The notes under the pieces are model-generated. The model did no database searches, had not been told where the DNA came from, and saw only the letters and a program-made list of their open reading frames with translations. Shown piece after piece: positions 44,421 to 57,633 of a DNA stretch of 64,000 nt (its first letter is position 1; each line of letters begins with the position of its first letter). The DNA is from Clusia tigrina. Its lineage: Eukaryota > Arthropoda > Insecta > Diptera > Clusiidae. The stretch spans positions 127,256,275-127,320,274 of the forward strand of contig OV050031.1 of assembly GCA_920105625.2 (NCBI GenBank), given 5' to 3'. The position numbers were made by a program, and so were the translations under genes.

Positions 44421-46724
44421 TACTTACTTTACCTTCGTGGCCTAATCGTAGAATCTGCGAGACAACCCGCTAACGGGTTACGCCCGAACTTAACAGAGCT
44501 CTCCAGGCTCCTCTGTTTTGTGCGGATCAGCTCCAATCTGTTATACCAAGCGTGGTAAGGGTGTCCTCGACTTGAGAGCTCGCAAAGTTCATGGTGCATC
44601 CGAATATGGTTGTCACCGACAAGAACATGACCGAAGATTTTGCGAAGAAATTTCCTCTCGAACACCCCAAGCGCGGCTGCATCAGCCTACGACACGACCC
44701 ATGCTAATGCGAAATAGAGCAGCACGAGTAGGATCAGCGTCTTGTAGAGTGTCAGTTTTGTCGGTCGAGAGGGGGCTCTACTTCACATTTCTTTACTGAG
44801 CCCATATTAGCAAGCGTCATTCTTCGCTTAATCTCCAAGCTAACGTTGTTTTCCATGTTAATGGCGGAGCCAAGTTATATAAATTCCTTCACAACTTTAA
44901 AAGTAGAGTTGTCCGCCGTAACAAGGGATCCTAAACGCCGAGTATCCCTGCTGGTGGACAGCATATACTTTGTCTTGCCCTCGGTGACCGTCATACCCGA
45001 TTTCGCTGATTCTTTTCCAATGGCGGAAAATGCAGCAGTAACATCTCGCTTGCAGCGTCCAATGATGTTGATGTCATCAACGTATGTAGAAAATAGTACC
45101 ATTCCGATGCACACCGGCCTCCCACAGTACCCTTTTCATGGTAAAATTGAAGAGCTCGAACGACAGTGGATCGCTCTGTGTGAAACCTCGTACGGTATTA
45201 AATTGTTCGGAGAGGTCACTTCGTACATTGAGAGAGCTGGACGTATTGCTCAATGTCATTCTGCTAAGCCGTATTCGCTTTGTAGGAATACCGTACTCAG
45301 ACATGGTGGTATAAATTCAATCCCTTATCGAATGCAGCTTTATAGTCGACAAAGAGATGATGGGAGTCGATCTGTATCTCGTGGGTTCTTTCCAGGATTT
45401 GGCGCAACGTGAAGATCTGGTCAATGGTGGATTTTCCAGGTCTAAAACCACACTGATAAGGTCCAATCGGTGTGTTGGCTTATGGTTTTGGTCTATCACA
45501 CAATATGCTAGACAGAACCTTATAAGAGGTGGCAATAAGACTGATTCACCGGTAGTTGGCGCATATCATCGGGTCACCTTTCTTCAACACAGGACAGAGG
45601 ACTCCGAGATTTCAATCGTCGGGCATGCTTTCTTCTAGCTTTGTTGTTCTTTTGTCGCTGAATAGCAACTCTGATCTCATCGTAGGTAGCGGAAAAACCA
45701 CTCCGTCATCATAAATGGGTGGTATCAAGTTGAGTTCTCCAGAGGTGGTATTGGTGGCATCGTCTCATGCCAGTAATATTCCTTCCATAGTCTCAGTGTG
45801 CACGGTGTATCCGTAACCAGATTCCCATTTTCATCTCTACACGTAGATCCTCAGGGCTTAAAACCTTGGGTCAGACGCCTGATCTGTTGATAGAATTTTC
45901 GAGCATCATTTCTGTCCCTATACATCTCGAGTTCGTCGAACTCACGCCTTTCGTTCTCGCGTTTCTTACGTCTAAAAGGGCGCCTCGCGACGTCCAGCTT
46001 TCCTTGCGTACCAGACCGTACGTTATTCACATTGCATTATCGCATACGTATCTCGGCTGCAACAAGATAATGGTCAGAGTCAATATTGACTCCCCGGAAC
46101 GTACGAGCAGCTAGCATGCTGGAAGCATTCCTTCCATCGATTACAACATGATCAATTTGGTTGCGTGTGTGTTGATCAGGGGACAACCATGTGGCTTTGT
46201 GGATATCAAGATATCGGAATATGGTGCTACTAACTACCCTGTTTCGCGCTGCGGCGAAGTTGATCAGCCTTAGAACATTGTTCGATGTGGTCTAGTGAAG
46301 GCTGAACTGAGCGACAGTAGGACCAAAGATGCTTTCTCGTCAAACGTTTGCGTTGGAGTCCCCGAGGATAATCTTCACGTCATGGGTCGGGCACCGGTTA
46401 TATGTAACCTCGAGTCTCTCGCAGTGTCCGGTCCATTTCATTTCATTTAAATAGAGGCATCTTCCCTATTGAGGGTCGGGACATTCCGAGTGCATAACCT
46501 TAAACTATTATCCTTCTTTCGTTTGAGGTGGTCGTCAACGTTAAGAGGATTCTCATCCAAAGCTTGTTTTTATTCTTCATTGGACTTGTTTTTTGAGTGG
46601 CGGTTCCTGAACCCTACACACATCCCTGTTAGCGTCAGGGAAGACTCGTTACACACATTAGCTCACTATCTAGCGGATGCTGAGATAGCTACTCAGGTGG
46701 CGCCACGTGTATGCTGTGTGTCAA
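44421..46724 (-). pseudogene. RTE-like LINE relic, unit B (fuller copy)
   Basis: Retains the RT catalytic region deleted from A: 45077-45304 has NTSSSLNVRSDLSEQFNTV and a degraded R-G-F-T-Q-S-D-P motif, and 44875-45114 has FSTYVDDINIIG with the catalytic Y-V-D-D, then EGKTKYMLSTSRD. The linker between RT and endonuclease is damaged near 45640 and 45980. The endonuclease end reaches 46724 at CACGTGTATGCTGTG. Several frames, many stops. Confidence 0.8.
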
Positions 46725-49099
46725 CTTGCTAATGTTTGAAACAATGATTGCTCTAGCCATTATTAAGTTGAAGGCAATCAGAAGCTTTACTGTGCTCAAA
46801 TAAAAGTTAGGCCAGCCCTCCGAAAATAAGAGCTTTTGTTTGTTTTCTGTGGTTCTTACATTCATTTCTTATTCCTGTTCCGTACGAGACATTCAATATG
46901 AACTCAAAGAATCAGATCCATGCTTGAAGAGGACTAAGCTTTTGGGAAGATAAGAATTGTTTAGGAGTGGCAAAATAAATTGAGCAAGATTGACTTGATT
47001 TATTTCCAACTATTGCATTTACGGCTTACCCATCAATAAGAATCTTTTATAGTTTAAAGTTCACAATTTTATTCAAGGCTTCTTGGATGGGATATTGGAT
47101 ACGGTGAAGGGGAGCGATCTCACTTTCTAAATTATATTTTTCGAAACTCAGAACTTCTACTCGAAATTCAGAAATTCATATGCCCCGGGTAGACATTGGT
47201 TTTTACGCAATAAATAGCGGATAAATATCGCAATTGCGTTCCTTACTCAGAAGTCTCATGTCTATATATTGCCTTTTTGAAATGTCTTTTTCGAATAAAA
47301 ATGGAAGGCCTTCCTCTGGAGTCCAGTGTATTGGGTTTCAAAGTAGGATATTTTTATTCGGCAGGTCACGTCAAATGCCTGCTTTTTTAACTTCTGGCAA
47401 AAATACTAGCTGCGTGAAATTCAAGGACAGTATTTTATCCCGTTTCTTTAACAAGTTCGTCTCCTAATTTCCGATTCAAACGTGGTCCAGCTTCTGCATA
47501 ACTCACACTTGGACGCCCTCTCACTTGAGACCTTTGACTTTGTTCGCTTTTTTGGGAGCTGATATCAACAACAAAATCTCTTGATAGCAAATGTCTGTGA
47601 GCTTTTTGAAAGCATTCCATAGTTCGCTGTTTCTTATTAAAATAAATTTTTATTTAGGAACATAACCGCTGAACCCGAGCTTTGAGGTCATTCAAGTGAA
47701 ACTCGTTGCATTCTTCATTAGTCATTGCTAATATCCAGTTGAGCACTGCTCCGGAACTCCGTTTCTCTATTTTCCACACCTCCAAAAACTGTTCATTCTT
47801 GAAAACACACGTCACTAAAAATGATATAAACTTACTTGGGGAATTTTAGGTCTAGATTTACAAGTTCCACATAAAACAACGAATCACATGACATCACATT
47901 TTTAAGTGGTTCCCACAAGTTACATTAATTGGACTCTCCAATTGTGTCAAATCTTCTCTCTTTACGAATGTTGTATACTAAAACACACTTAAAAGGGAAA
48001 ATAGTGACTGGAAACAATTTGATTATTGTTTCCAAAGTATGGTGAAAAATAAATATCTAAAAAATAATATGAAGAAATTTGTTGAAATTTCGTAGTTTTA
48101 TTTGCCTTAATACATGGAGAAATGAAAAAGTTTCATTTTTCAGCGTACGTAAAGACGCAATAAAGCGAACTCGGTGGATACTGGCTTGTGGCGTTAATTT
48201 AAAATCAAGATCAAAATTGTGTGAGAAACATAATATGATTAGTGAGTTTATAAATACTCCGGAATCCGCCACAGCTAAATCAGTGCGACTGCTTTCAAAT
48301 TCAGTGCCAGAAGTTTTTTATGATACATCGGAAAACTGTGTGCAGTAGTGAACAAGGGCCACTGGCTAAAGGAGTAAGACTATGTCAATGTGAAGTTCCA
48401 TGAGTTTCAAATAATACTCAGGAGAATAAATTGGAAAAAATTTAATAACTACTGTTTAATACAATTATTAATGTAGATTGCTGAGTTGCAATGAAGCAGA
48501 AACAGACACTTTACAAGAGGACGAAGAGGAATACGAATTCGAAGATATCACTTGAACATAGGTGGTCTCAAAAGGAGAACTTAAAAAGCCTTCAGAACGA
48601 ATTTTGTGCGACAAAAAATCTTAGGATATTCTTAATAATTTCATTGGTGATAAAATTATGCACTGCAATAATTTTCGTGATAAATTAATTGAATTGAGCA
48701 CTGCAGTTAATTGACCTAATGCCGTACGAAGTTTTTTTAAAATGTCGAATATATTTTCGAAATAAATATTTAAATAGACGATTTACAACTCAAAAAACAA
48801 AACAAAGCATAATGGGCAACAATAAATTATTAAAAATATTATTTTGAGAAATGAGTTGTTGTTCAATAATTCTTCTTCTTTTCTGAAAAATTATTACTGT
48901 GACATAACCACAAATACGCAATTGCAACTACTGTTCCAACTTGTCTTGTCAATAAATTCGTTGAGAAATAATTTTCATTTTCACAGGATTGACAACTATC
49001 GACATACTCTCACGTTTATAAATAATAATAAAGGAAAAAAACCAATAAGATAAAGGGCACTTGAGTTTTTACTTATTACGAAAAAAAGTGCAAATACAA
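46725..49099. other. Unclassified AT-rich block, unit B
   Basis: Counterpart of 7186-9560. By eye there are no differences from 47023 to the LTR and on to 49498 inside BEL-1. It includes the same minus-strand VRGRPSVSYAEAGPR trace (47435-47640). Confidence 0.5.
48079..48348 (+). pseudogene. THAP-like fragment, unit B
   Basis: Identical translation to 8540-8809, with the same missing first Cys pair. Confidence 0.4.
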
Positions 49100-49366
49100 T
49101 GTTGCATTGAGACTCTTGCGGGTGTGTATGGTAGCTTGAATTTACTTGATTAAATTCGATTGAATAAAACACGTCCGATTGGCTTGAATACGTTTATTTA
49201 AGAGGAAGAAAGCAAGACATGATGTCGAGTTTGACAGCTGAAAAAACAGTGCTGCCGGCTCAGACATTTAGTTGCAAGAATGCTACCAATTAGGCGCGAA
49301 CATGCCGGCCGCCTTGAACGACTGTTTAAAACTTACATCAAAATTATCTTAATTTTATTTGAATAT

Positions 49367-50514
49367 TTAAATAGCGAAGATATCCATCCTTGTTGGCAAA
49401 AGCGATTGCTTTGCGATTGGGCGCAATAGCTCTCCTTCGGATGTCCTTAAGTTGACGACCCGAACTCGACCATCAGCACCGGGGTGACTGTCAAGAACAG
49501 GGCCGAGCTTCCATTTGGTCGGTGGTGCGTTGTCGTCGTGGACAATCACCACATCGTCCCTTTGTAAATTTTGCGTTAGACGTAACCACTTCGTGCGTCG
49601 CTGAAGGTTCGCCAGATACGCGTATCGCCAACGCTCCAAGAAATGTTGCCTTATCGCTGTGATTAATTGCCACCGTTGCTGAAGCGTTCCTTTAAAAACT
49701 TCCAAGTCAGGATCCGGTTGACCTTTTAATGGTTCGCCAGCCAGAAAATGGCCTGGTGCTATCACTTCAAAATCGTCGACGTCAGAGGGTATCCAGCAAA
49801 TATGTCGAGAGTTTACGCAGGCTTCAACCTTTGTAAGAACTGTAGCGAATTCTTCGTACAAAAGAAGAGTAGGTGGTATTTGATGCGCTTTATACCAGCC
49901 TCCCAATAACCATCCATGTGCGGGGCGCTTGGTGGGTTAAAGTGACAAGTAGTATGAGCATCAGCAAAGTAAGACGTGCGTTTGACCTCACTGATGCAGG
50001 GTGCAAATGCAGCACGCAACTCCCTTTCAGCTCCGATAAAATTATTGCCATTGTCGGAATAAATGTGTTGGCATTATCCTCTTCGATTGTTGAAATGCCT
50101 GAAGGCGGCGATAAAGCAAATTGAGGAGAGATCTAGTGCTAATTCCAAGTGCATTGCGCCTCTACTCATACATATGAAGGAACATACGTACGCCTTCGTT
50201 GACTTCGCGTCTCTTCTATGTGTAAATTTTATCCTGTACGGTCCGGCAAACTCAACTGCACTTTGAAGGAAACATCGTGTACTCATAACACGACTCAACG
50301 GTAGATCGGTCATCTGTTGTTGCAGCGGTTTGCGATTCAGTCGTTTATATCGTACGCAATGGCGATATATCCTTCGAACGAGGCTTCGGATACCAGGGAT
50401 CCAGAATCGGCGTTGAATTGCTGCTCGCATCATTTGCGGTCCGGCGTGCAAGATAGTTACGTGGATTTCAGCCGCGATAACTTTGGCGAGTGACGAATTC
50501 TTGGGCAATATCAT
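49367..50514 (-). pseudogene. BEL-1 integrase and C-terminal domain, unit B
   Basis: C-terminal domain 49367-49906 (KWKLGPVLDSHPGADGRVRV) and integrase 50074-50514. Same frame breaks as in A. The region 49499-50040 carries most of the A/B differences. Confidence 0.88.
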
Positions 50515-51497
50515 CGGGTGTTTGATATCGTTTGAGCAAGGTGCGATCTTAATACGGCCACCTACTCAAAGAATGCCTTCGGCATCTAGAAATGGCTGAA
50601 GGAGAACAAGACTGCTGCGTATGGATATTGGCTTCTTCAATCTGCAACTATAAATTTCGGGCACAAAAAAATTAGATTGGGAGTACCTTACAAATATGAA
50701 CTCAGCTTTGCAAATTTCCGGACCGGATAACGGCCCCAATAACCGAGCGGCTGCATAGGACTAACAAGCGAATATGCGCAGTTGTTAGTGCGAGTTGTGG
50801 ACAAAGCGAATCAAATAGGCGGTAATTCGTTAGAGTTTATTGTAAGAGTGAAATCGGGTTAGCAAATCCCACTGTTTGGTGGTTTGTGTTAAATGCGACA
50901 TAGCCTTGCTGGATTTTTGCTCCAGCTCCATAGTGTGTTGCGTGGACCTTGCCTCCACAAGGGGTGAGTGAGTAGTTGCGAAGGTGGGAGACCCCTTGCG
51001 GCACAGTCTGCGGGGTTGTGGTCTGAAGCGACATGTCTCCAATGTTCTGATGGTAGAACCACTTGTACATCCGCGACCCGATTTACGACAATCACTGACC
51101 AACGACTTGGGATACCATGCCGCCAAGCCAACGTTACCATGTAGTTGGTCCCAGCATACAGCCTTTCGAGTTTGCGGCCGAAACTTGTTTGTATTTGGCG
51201 AACTAGTTTTGCGCCTAGATGACCTGCACAGAGTTCCAATCGGGTCAAGGAAGTAGTCTTCAGAGGCGCTACCCTAGTTTTCGCAGCGATCACCACAACT
51301 TTCGCCTCGTCGTCCGGCATTTTGGTGCAGTAATAAATAGCGGCGGCATAAGCAGCTTCCGAAGCGTCAGTGAAAACTTTTAAGTCAGCGTCTGTAATTG
51401 AACTAATGCCTAGCCATCGACTTAGTTTGAGCGATGAAAACGCTGCCAGCTCACGTCTTTGTTGCAACGAGTTTGCAGCAACGTTAGTTGGCACCAA
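50515..51497 (-). pseudogene. BEL-1 RNase H region, unit B
   Basis: Frame 50889-51497 (202 codons) with LKVFTDASEAAYAAAIYY and LTRLELCAGHLGAKLV. The uninterrupted integrase N-terminus near 50520-50580 gives the empty site of the RTE-like insert in A. Confidence 0.88.
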
Positions 51498-52945
51498 CTC
51501 GTCCCAGTTTATATTCTAGTGCCAAATATTCTGCAACCATATTATTGAGCGGATGGTACATGGGGCGATGAGTCCAAGCGTGTCGAAAACTTGCTCGAAT
51601 CGGAGAGGAAAATGCGCTTCGTTAGATTGATCGGCAGCACTTCAAAATTAAATGCAATCGAAAGCGAGTCGTCGTCTGTCTGCCAAATACAGCCCAGAGT
51701 TGGAATATAGGTGCCATCAGCCAAAAGGTGTGACACCTGTTTGGATGCATGCGGTATCTGTTCTCTTAATGGTTGGCAGATTGTCGCCTACTTTCGGAGC
51801 TCAAAATCACTCTGAGAAACTACGTGTGAAATGTCTCGTTAAACTGCTGCTAGGTCTTGAAGAGAGTCCGAGCCGGTCAGCAAATCGTCCATATAAAAGT
51901 CGGACATAATGACCTTAGCGACCATTTGGCATGCGTCGCCTGCTTGCTATGCTGCGCGATGTAGCGATTTCGCGGCGAAGTGTGAAGCAGAGGCCACCGC
52001 ATAAGTGACCCTCAAAAGGCGATAGTCACGCAATGGCCTTGATGAATGATCACGCCATACGATGCGCTGATAGTCAACATCTTGTTTAGCGACGTAGACC
52101 TGCCGATACATCTTCTCGATGTCACCAATAAGACCGTAGCGAGGAGTGCGAAAGCGAACCAAAATTGAGAAGAGGTCTTGTTGCAGCTGAGGGCCTACCA
52201 TTAAAGCACCATTCAATGAATGCCCGGATGATATCTTCATAGATGCGTTGAACACCACCCTAAGCCTTGTGGTAGCACTCGTTTCTTTCACCAGTGCGTG
52301 ATGCGGAATGTAGTAAGCGGTTTGCGTTGCTGGACCAGCCGGCTCCATATGGCCCAAGTCGATAAGCTCTTTCATGAACATTCTGTACTCCTCGTGAAGA
52401 CGTTTCTTCGTAACGAACCTCCTTTCCATGCTTAGTAATGTCCATACTGCTGCTTTTCGCGATTCACCAATCGGAACCTCCTTTTTAAGCGGCAAACGTA
52501 CTATGAAACTACCGTCGTCAGCGCGCTGGGTTGTATTGTCGAATAACCTCTCACAATAAAGCTCTTCAGCGGAGTAAAACTTTCTCGGCGGTAGCTCTTC
52601 AAGTTCCCAAAACTTGGTGAGAAGCTCAGTTAGCTGGATGTCACAGAGTTGAGATTGAACCAGGTTGCCTTCGTGAAGGAGTGGCGTTTCCGAACAACAC
52701 CCAACCGAACGCGGTGTTCTGCGCCATCGGAGTGCCGCTTTGCCCCTTCCTCAGACCATCCAGCAAGAACTTGTCCATCTCATCCATGCCAATCAAAACA
52801 TCTGTTGACCCAGGATTAGAAAAGTTTGGATCAGCTAGCGGCAAATCACAAATATGCGCCCACGCTGATTCGGGTACAGCGGTAGTTGGAAGGTCATTTG
52901 TAATTTTGGGTAGAATAAAGGTACTCACGTGAAAAGTTGAGTCTA
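51498..52945 (-). pseudogene. BEL-1 reverse transcriptase and end of protease, unit B
   Basis: The frame 51947-52495 keeps the RT core lost in A: MFMKELIDLGHMEPAG, YYIPHHALVKE, TTRLRVVFNASMK, SGHSLNGALMVGP, LIGDIEKMYRQV with the first catalytic Asp, and DVDYQRIVWR. The YMDD is at 51884-51895, out of frame. A 5-bp loss near 52646 separates this from the upstream frame (52641-52961). Confidence 0.9.
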
Positions 52946-54072
52946 ATGACCTCGGCGACAAGCATACCTTGACTTCTCCCTTGGTACGACCTCCTTGAAT
53001 TGATCCAATATCTGTGACACAAGCTGACGATGAACTTCTAGGTAGACGAAGGCGTTGGACGCAGGATTCAGTGACGAACGAAGCATGTGAACCTTTGTCG
53101 AGAAGCGCCGAGCGGGTTGCCAGCGACCAGCGTGGTCTTGCAAATAAACCTCAGAAGTAGCCAGCAAAATAACGCGTTCAGCATCAGCATAGTGCGACGT
53201 AATATTGATTGTTTGGCCGGTCTTATTGTTAGCAGGTGCAGCCTGTTGGTCGTTGAGGCTAGCGTGGAGTAGCGTGTGATGACGACGTTGGCATATGCGA
53301 CACGATGATGAACTGCGATATTTCGTGATGACATGCCCCTTACTAAGGCAGTTCAAGCAGGCACCCTGAGCTTTGATGGTTGTTAGCTTGGCCATTGCGT
53401 CGAGCTGGCTGAATTTGGAAAACGTGTAGATTCTGTGCTCACCTTTGCAGTATGTACAGGCTGCAGTTTTAGCGCTATCTGACGATGCATGACTCTGTGA
53501 TTCGGTCTGGGCACACGTTGTATGAAGAACGTTCTTCGTGGTTGCCCTTGCGTTGTGAGAAACTACTGGCACCATCTCCAAAGACCGCGCTCGTGTTTCG
53601 AGAAAGTCACGAAGCGCACCGAATGTCGGCAAATCGTCGGCTACTAGCGATAATTCCCATTGCTTGCGAGTCTCGTAGGCTAATTTCGACACGGTTTGAT
53701 GGATAAGCGAATCATCCCAAAACTCAACCGGCCAAACGAGTGCACTTTGCGTACCAACATGATGCAAGGTTAGGTTAAGCACATGTTTGATTTCCTTAGA
53801 AGCGTCTTTTGCTGCTTTTTCAATCGACATAAAAGTTCTCATATGGCTGTCGACTATGACTCGCATGATTGCTCCTCCATCTCGACGCTCTCTTCGCCGC
53901 ACGAGATCTCTATCTGTTGTTGGACTTCACAAAAGCGTACCCATTGTTCCTCCAAGAACTGTAGATACGTAGATGCAGCCTCTACGTCGACAAAAAGCTC
54001 AACTGATTCGCTCGATTGCAAATAGCGTTTTATAGCTTTTAATGCGGAAACGCGAACTTTAAGCGACGACAT
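52943..54072 (-). pseudogene. BEL-1 gag, unit B
   Basis: Gag start MSSLKVRVSALKAIKRYL at 54072, 73-codon first frame, frameshift, then 319-codon frame 52943-53902 with the zinc-knuckle clusters. One knuckle Cys is changed (VITKYR in place of VITKCR). The protease active site is out of frame, as in A. Confidence 0.88.
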
Positions 54073-54292
54073 TTTGCGGGTGCGGGGTCGAAGGACTAAA
54101 ATGTTGCCATGTGAGACACTTGCGGGTGTGTATGGTAGCGTGAATTTACTTGATTAAATTCGATTGAAGAAAACACATCCGATTGGCTTGAATACGTTTA
54201 TTTAAGAGGATGTCGAGTTTGACCGCTGAAAAAACACTGCTGCCAGCTCAGACATTAAGTTGCAAGAATGCTACCAATTAGGCGCGAAAACA

Positions 54293-54952
54293 CAAAATTA
54301 GCGGCCAAAATTTACAAAAATTCAACACTCATTATTCATTTTGACACATCTGGAGACCGTGAGAGACCGACATTTGGAGAGCGGTCTTCTATTAGTAGTA
54401 TTAAAATAGATTTACAAGGAAGTAGAGAGTATTTGGCAAACACACTAACTGCTACAGATAGCAATAATACTCTATCAGGTAATATTAAACTAAACACAAA
54501 ACCATATAGCTCGGCAATTCAGACTGGCATGGATCTCTATATAAATATAAAGCTTACATTAAGTCCTTTAAAAAACACGAGCAATAACCCAAGCTGCAAA
54601 AAATTAAGTTCATCCCATCTATAATGTGCGATACCTTATGCACCGCCGAATTTCAGGTAAAGAACCACACGAACGCAACGGCCCTGTACAATGTACAAAC
54701 TGCCAGGAGCTTGATCATACCAAATCATATTGAACCCTACGTCCCATTTGCATTGGTTGTGGAGATTTCTACCCTTCCTCAGCCTGTCCGACCCACAAAA
54801 ATAATGACAACACTAAAAAATGCAACAATTACGACGGAAGTCTTATAGCTAACTATTGCGTTTTCCAAGTGTATGCTGAGCTGAAATATAAAATGCGCCA
54901 GCAGAAGTATAGAGGTCGACTCGAAGGTATTAACGTGGCGCCACAACACTAA
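54293..54952 (+). pseudogene. J1 ORF1, unit B (fuller copy)
   Basis: Carries the segment deleted from A, with MDLYINIKLTLSPLKNTSNN in the 118-codon frame that ends at 54624. The zinc-knuckle part starts at 54659, in another frame. The in-frame TGA at the knuckle Cys is shared with A. Confidence 0.78.
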
Positions 54953-54979
54953 GGCCAGACTATATCCAGTGGTAAACAT

Positions 54980-55559
54980 GGTCCATCTGTTATTCTAATG
55001 CACTAAAATCTAATGTAGCTAAAGGCAAGAGATTGTATATTTATGCATAAATTAATATACCCTAAGGCTCCGCTATACCTTTATGACAAGTTGCGCTTCA
55101 GCCTGTCGAATCGTTGCAATAATCTCATTATGCCGAGGTTTACGTTCCGAGACTCGCCTAGAATGTTTTTCGTTGACACCACTAGATTTCGGAACTCTTT
55201 ACCTAATGATTTAAAAAATATTGTGAGTCACAACAACTTCAAGCATCTTATTTATCTCTATTTTCGTAGTAACACTTGACGCTTTATTTCTTCTCTTTTC
55301 CTTCCTAGTTATACTACCCTCTTTCTTTTTTATTTTTTTTATCTTTGTTTTTATTTTATTATATATTTCTCTTGCTTTTGGTTACATTTGTTTGTTGCTT
55401 TCTAATGATTGTCAATAGTATTAATTTAAGCTTTAAGTTTTTAATTTAAGATACAATTGTGGCTAAATTCAATGTACAGCATAAGTTTTTTTTAACTTCT
55501 TGCATGATTAAAATAAAATGAATCATTAAATTAAACTCAGAAGCCAATAAACAACTGCG
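54980..55559 (+). mobile_element. Short LINE 3' end, S3 copy
   Basis: Same fragment as 17050-17634 (frame 55043-55279), with one Gly-to-Asp change. Confidence 0.62.
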
Positions 55560-55957
55560 ATATTTGGAGGCAGTGCTCTTAATCGTTACGCAATGTATAA
55601 CGCAATTTATACCTTCAATGCAAGCAATGATGCAAGAACTAATAAATAATCAAAACCAATTCATGAAATCTATACTTGCAAACAAATGAATAGGACAAAA
55701 ATATGTAATTGGAACGAGAACTGTATTAGCCAACACCAACTTGAATTCCAAAATTTCCGCTTCAATAACAAAATAGATACACAACACATTTCTTAAACTC
55801 ACCTTACTCTCAAAAACAATTTTAGAATAAATTATTATAAGATTTATAAAACGTTACATCCGGATGGAAAAGATCGGGGAGGGACATTCATTCATTCATT
55901 AAATATCGAATTAAACACCACTCACTTGAAGACGACGCCAAGCTACCTCCATTTGCT
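55560..55957 (+). pseudogene. J1 ORF1 end and endonuclease start, S3
   Basis: As 27820-28211, with the same TAA in place of the catalytic Glu and four extra bases near 55680. Confidence 0.75.
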
Positions 55958-56338
55958 ATAATGTTGGGATGTCAACATAACGGTGCCATCTGTATACCTC
56001 CACCTGACACAATGTCACAACGGCTGAGATTGAAATTTTGTTCAACTTGTTAAGAGAAAAATTTATAGCTCGGGCCTTATAAATCCCAAGGGTAACCATT
56101 TATATTCTGCCCTGACAAATCGGCATAATAGTTTTCATATGTCTCTTCAGGTCACATACTGGCCCTCGAACCAAAAGATGATTCCGGATTTATTAGATTT
56201 TGTAATAATGAAAGGAGTCAACCAAAAACTAATGACTGCAAAAGCATGCTATGAACTAAGTTGATACACCCGCTTGGTAGTCACATTGATGTGGTGAGGG
56301 AGCTTAGTTACAATGATCCGACTTGGCCATGCTGACGG

Positions 56339-57633
56339 TGTGAGGACTAAAATCTTCTGTGGGAAATTTTGGCCCACACTACAAATGACAGAGTCGCTAC
56401 GAAACTATATACACACACACACATCACGATAAAATACCCGAACCGAAGCAACTACATTAGAAATTTAACGAAAAAACTACATACGTTGTAATCAATCAGC
56501 GCAGCAGTGGCGGGAGAACAGATCACCATCAGCATATTATACCAGTTGGAATAATAACTAGGATTACAACAAAAGCAACCTCACGCACAGCCAACGATCT
56601 TGTCAATCAGCGCTATGCTTGCAAAGAGCGAGGAAAAACACAGCGACGACGAATACAACAAATACATGCCCGACAAGAGAAGGTGAGTGCACGAACTCAG
56701 CGGTGGAATTTGCCGAGTGCGCTCGCTCGGAAATCTTACACCAACAACACGAAGAAACGAGAGCGAAGCACAAGAGGGACAACGACAGAACCACCACCAC
56801 GCCAACGGCCGGCAAGTACAAAGCACAAGAGGGAAATGCTGATTGTCAGTTAAATTAAATATTTAACAACAACACTACAGGATTCCGGACAGCGCTGCTG
56901 GCAGGCAACAATACTGCAGGCTAACCAGGGACCGTTGGAGTGAGGTGGCTGACCGCCAGAAGTTGAAGGTGGCCCAAGGGCAAAAGACGGCAACACCAAC
57001 AAGCCTGACTGCAACAACAACAAGCCTGCCACAACAACAACAATCGACTACTGGCCAACGGAATCACACAACGGTGGCCTGCGAACAACAATATGTGTCA
57101 GCCGCTGCGACCTGGGACTATATAAACCACGTAGCCCAGGCAGTAAGTCTCTTCGTCGATCACCAGCATCCTGACTAGCAACAGCTCTACAAAGTACAAT
57201 ACGAACATAGAAAGCTTAGCAAGAACCTCTGGTTTTTAATCGTTTTCTTGCTAAGCCATACACAGACAGAGACTACAGGGATTCAGTGAGAACCTCTGGT
57301 TTTTAATCGTTTTCCCACTAAGTCATACGCCGTACAGAGACCATAGGAACTCAGTGAGAGCTTCTGGTTTTTAATCGTTCTCCCACTGAGTCACAGAGAC
57401 ACACACTTACCGGGACGTAGAGACGTGAAAACAAGTACACATTGAATAAGTTATTTATACAAACATAGAGTTAAGGAAGTAGTATTGTTTTGAGCAAGGA
57501 CTAACAAGAGTCCATAATCAATACACTAAATAAATACGTTGAAATTCATTTAACACACAGGATTTTATATTTTTCTGTATACGACCCCTGGAGCCGCTGA
57601 GTTTTACCCCAGCTATAGAAAAGAGTCGTTACA
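56339..57633 (+). mobile_element. Solo gypsy LTR, 1295 bp
   Basis: TG...CA ends with a perfect 4-bp target duplication ACGG (56335-56338, 57634-57637); S1 and S2 have the unbroken site. Ends match the LTR of the gypsy element in S1. It holds CAA-rich runs near 57000-57050, three tandem stem-loops (57214-57391) and a likely polyadenylation signal AATAAA near 57528-57533. The solo LTR arose by recombination between the two LTRs of a complete insertion. Short open frames inside are not genes. Confidence 0.93.
57214..57391 (+). promoter_or_regulatory. Three tandem stem-loops in the gypsy LTR
   Basis: Hairpins at 57214-57256, 57281-57323 and 57349-57391, about 67 bp apart, with the same loop (CTCTGGTTTTTAATCGTT or CTTCTGGTTTTTAATCGTT). 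Stem 1 is a perfect 12-bp match (GCTTAGCAAGAA with TTCTTGCTAAGC). Stem 3 is ACTCAGTGAGAG with CTCCCACTGAGT, one mismatch. Stem bases change in pairs: C-G to T-A and A-T to G-C. A conserved RNA element or paired protein-binding sites would explain this. Confidence 0.75.

Larger units (their letters stand above)
49100..54292 (-). mobile_element. BEL-1, unit B copy
   Basis: LTRs at 49100-49302 and 54102-54292, with all BEL domains in order and no RTE-like insert. It lacks 38 bp between gag and the 5' LTR that A retains, and its primer-binding block reads TTTTAGTCCTTCGACC. At 5.2 kb it is closer to the ancestral layout than A, but it is dead through shared frameshifts. Confidence 0.92.

Noticed and set aside
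56581..57178. Protein-coding genes inside the solo LTR
   Set aside because: Short open frames on both strands arise from CAA-rich and Arg/Thr-rich low-complexity sequence; all lie within the LTR bounds set by the target duplication.
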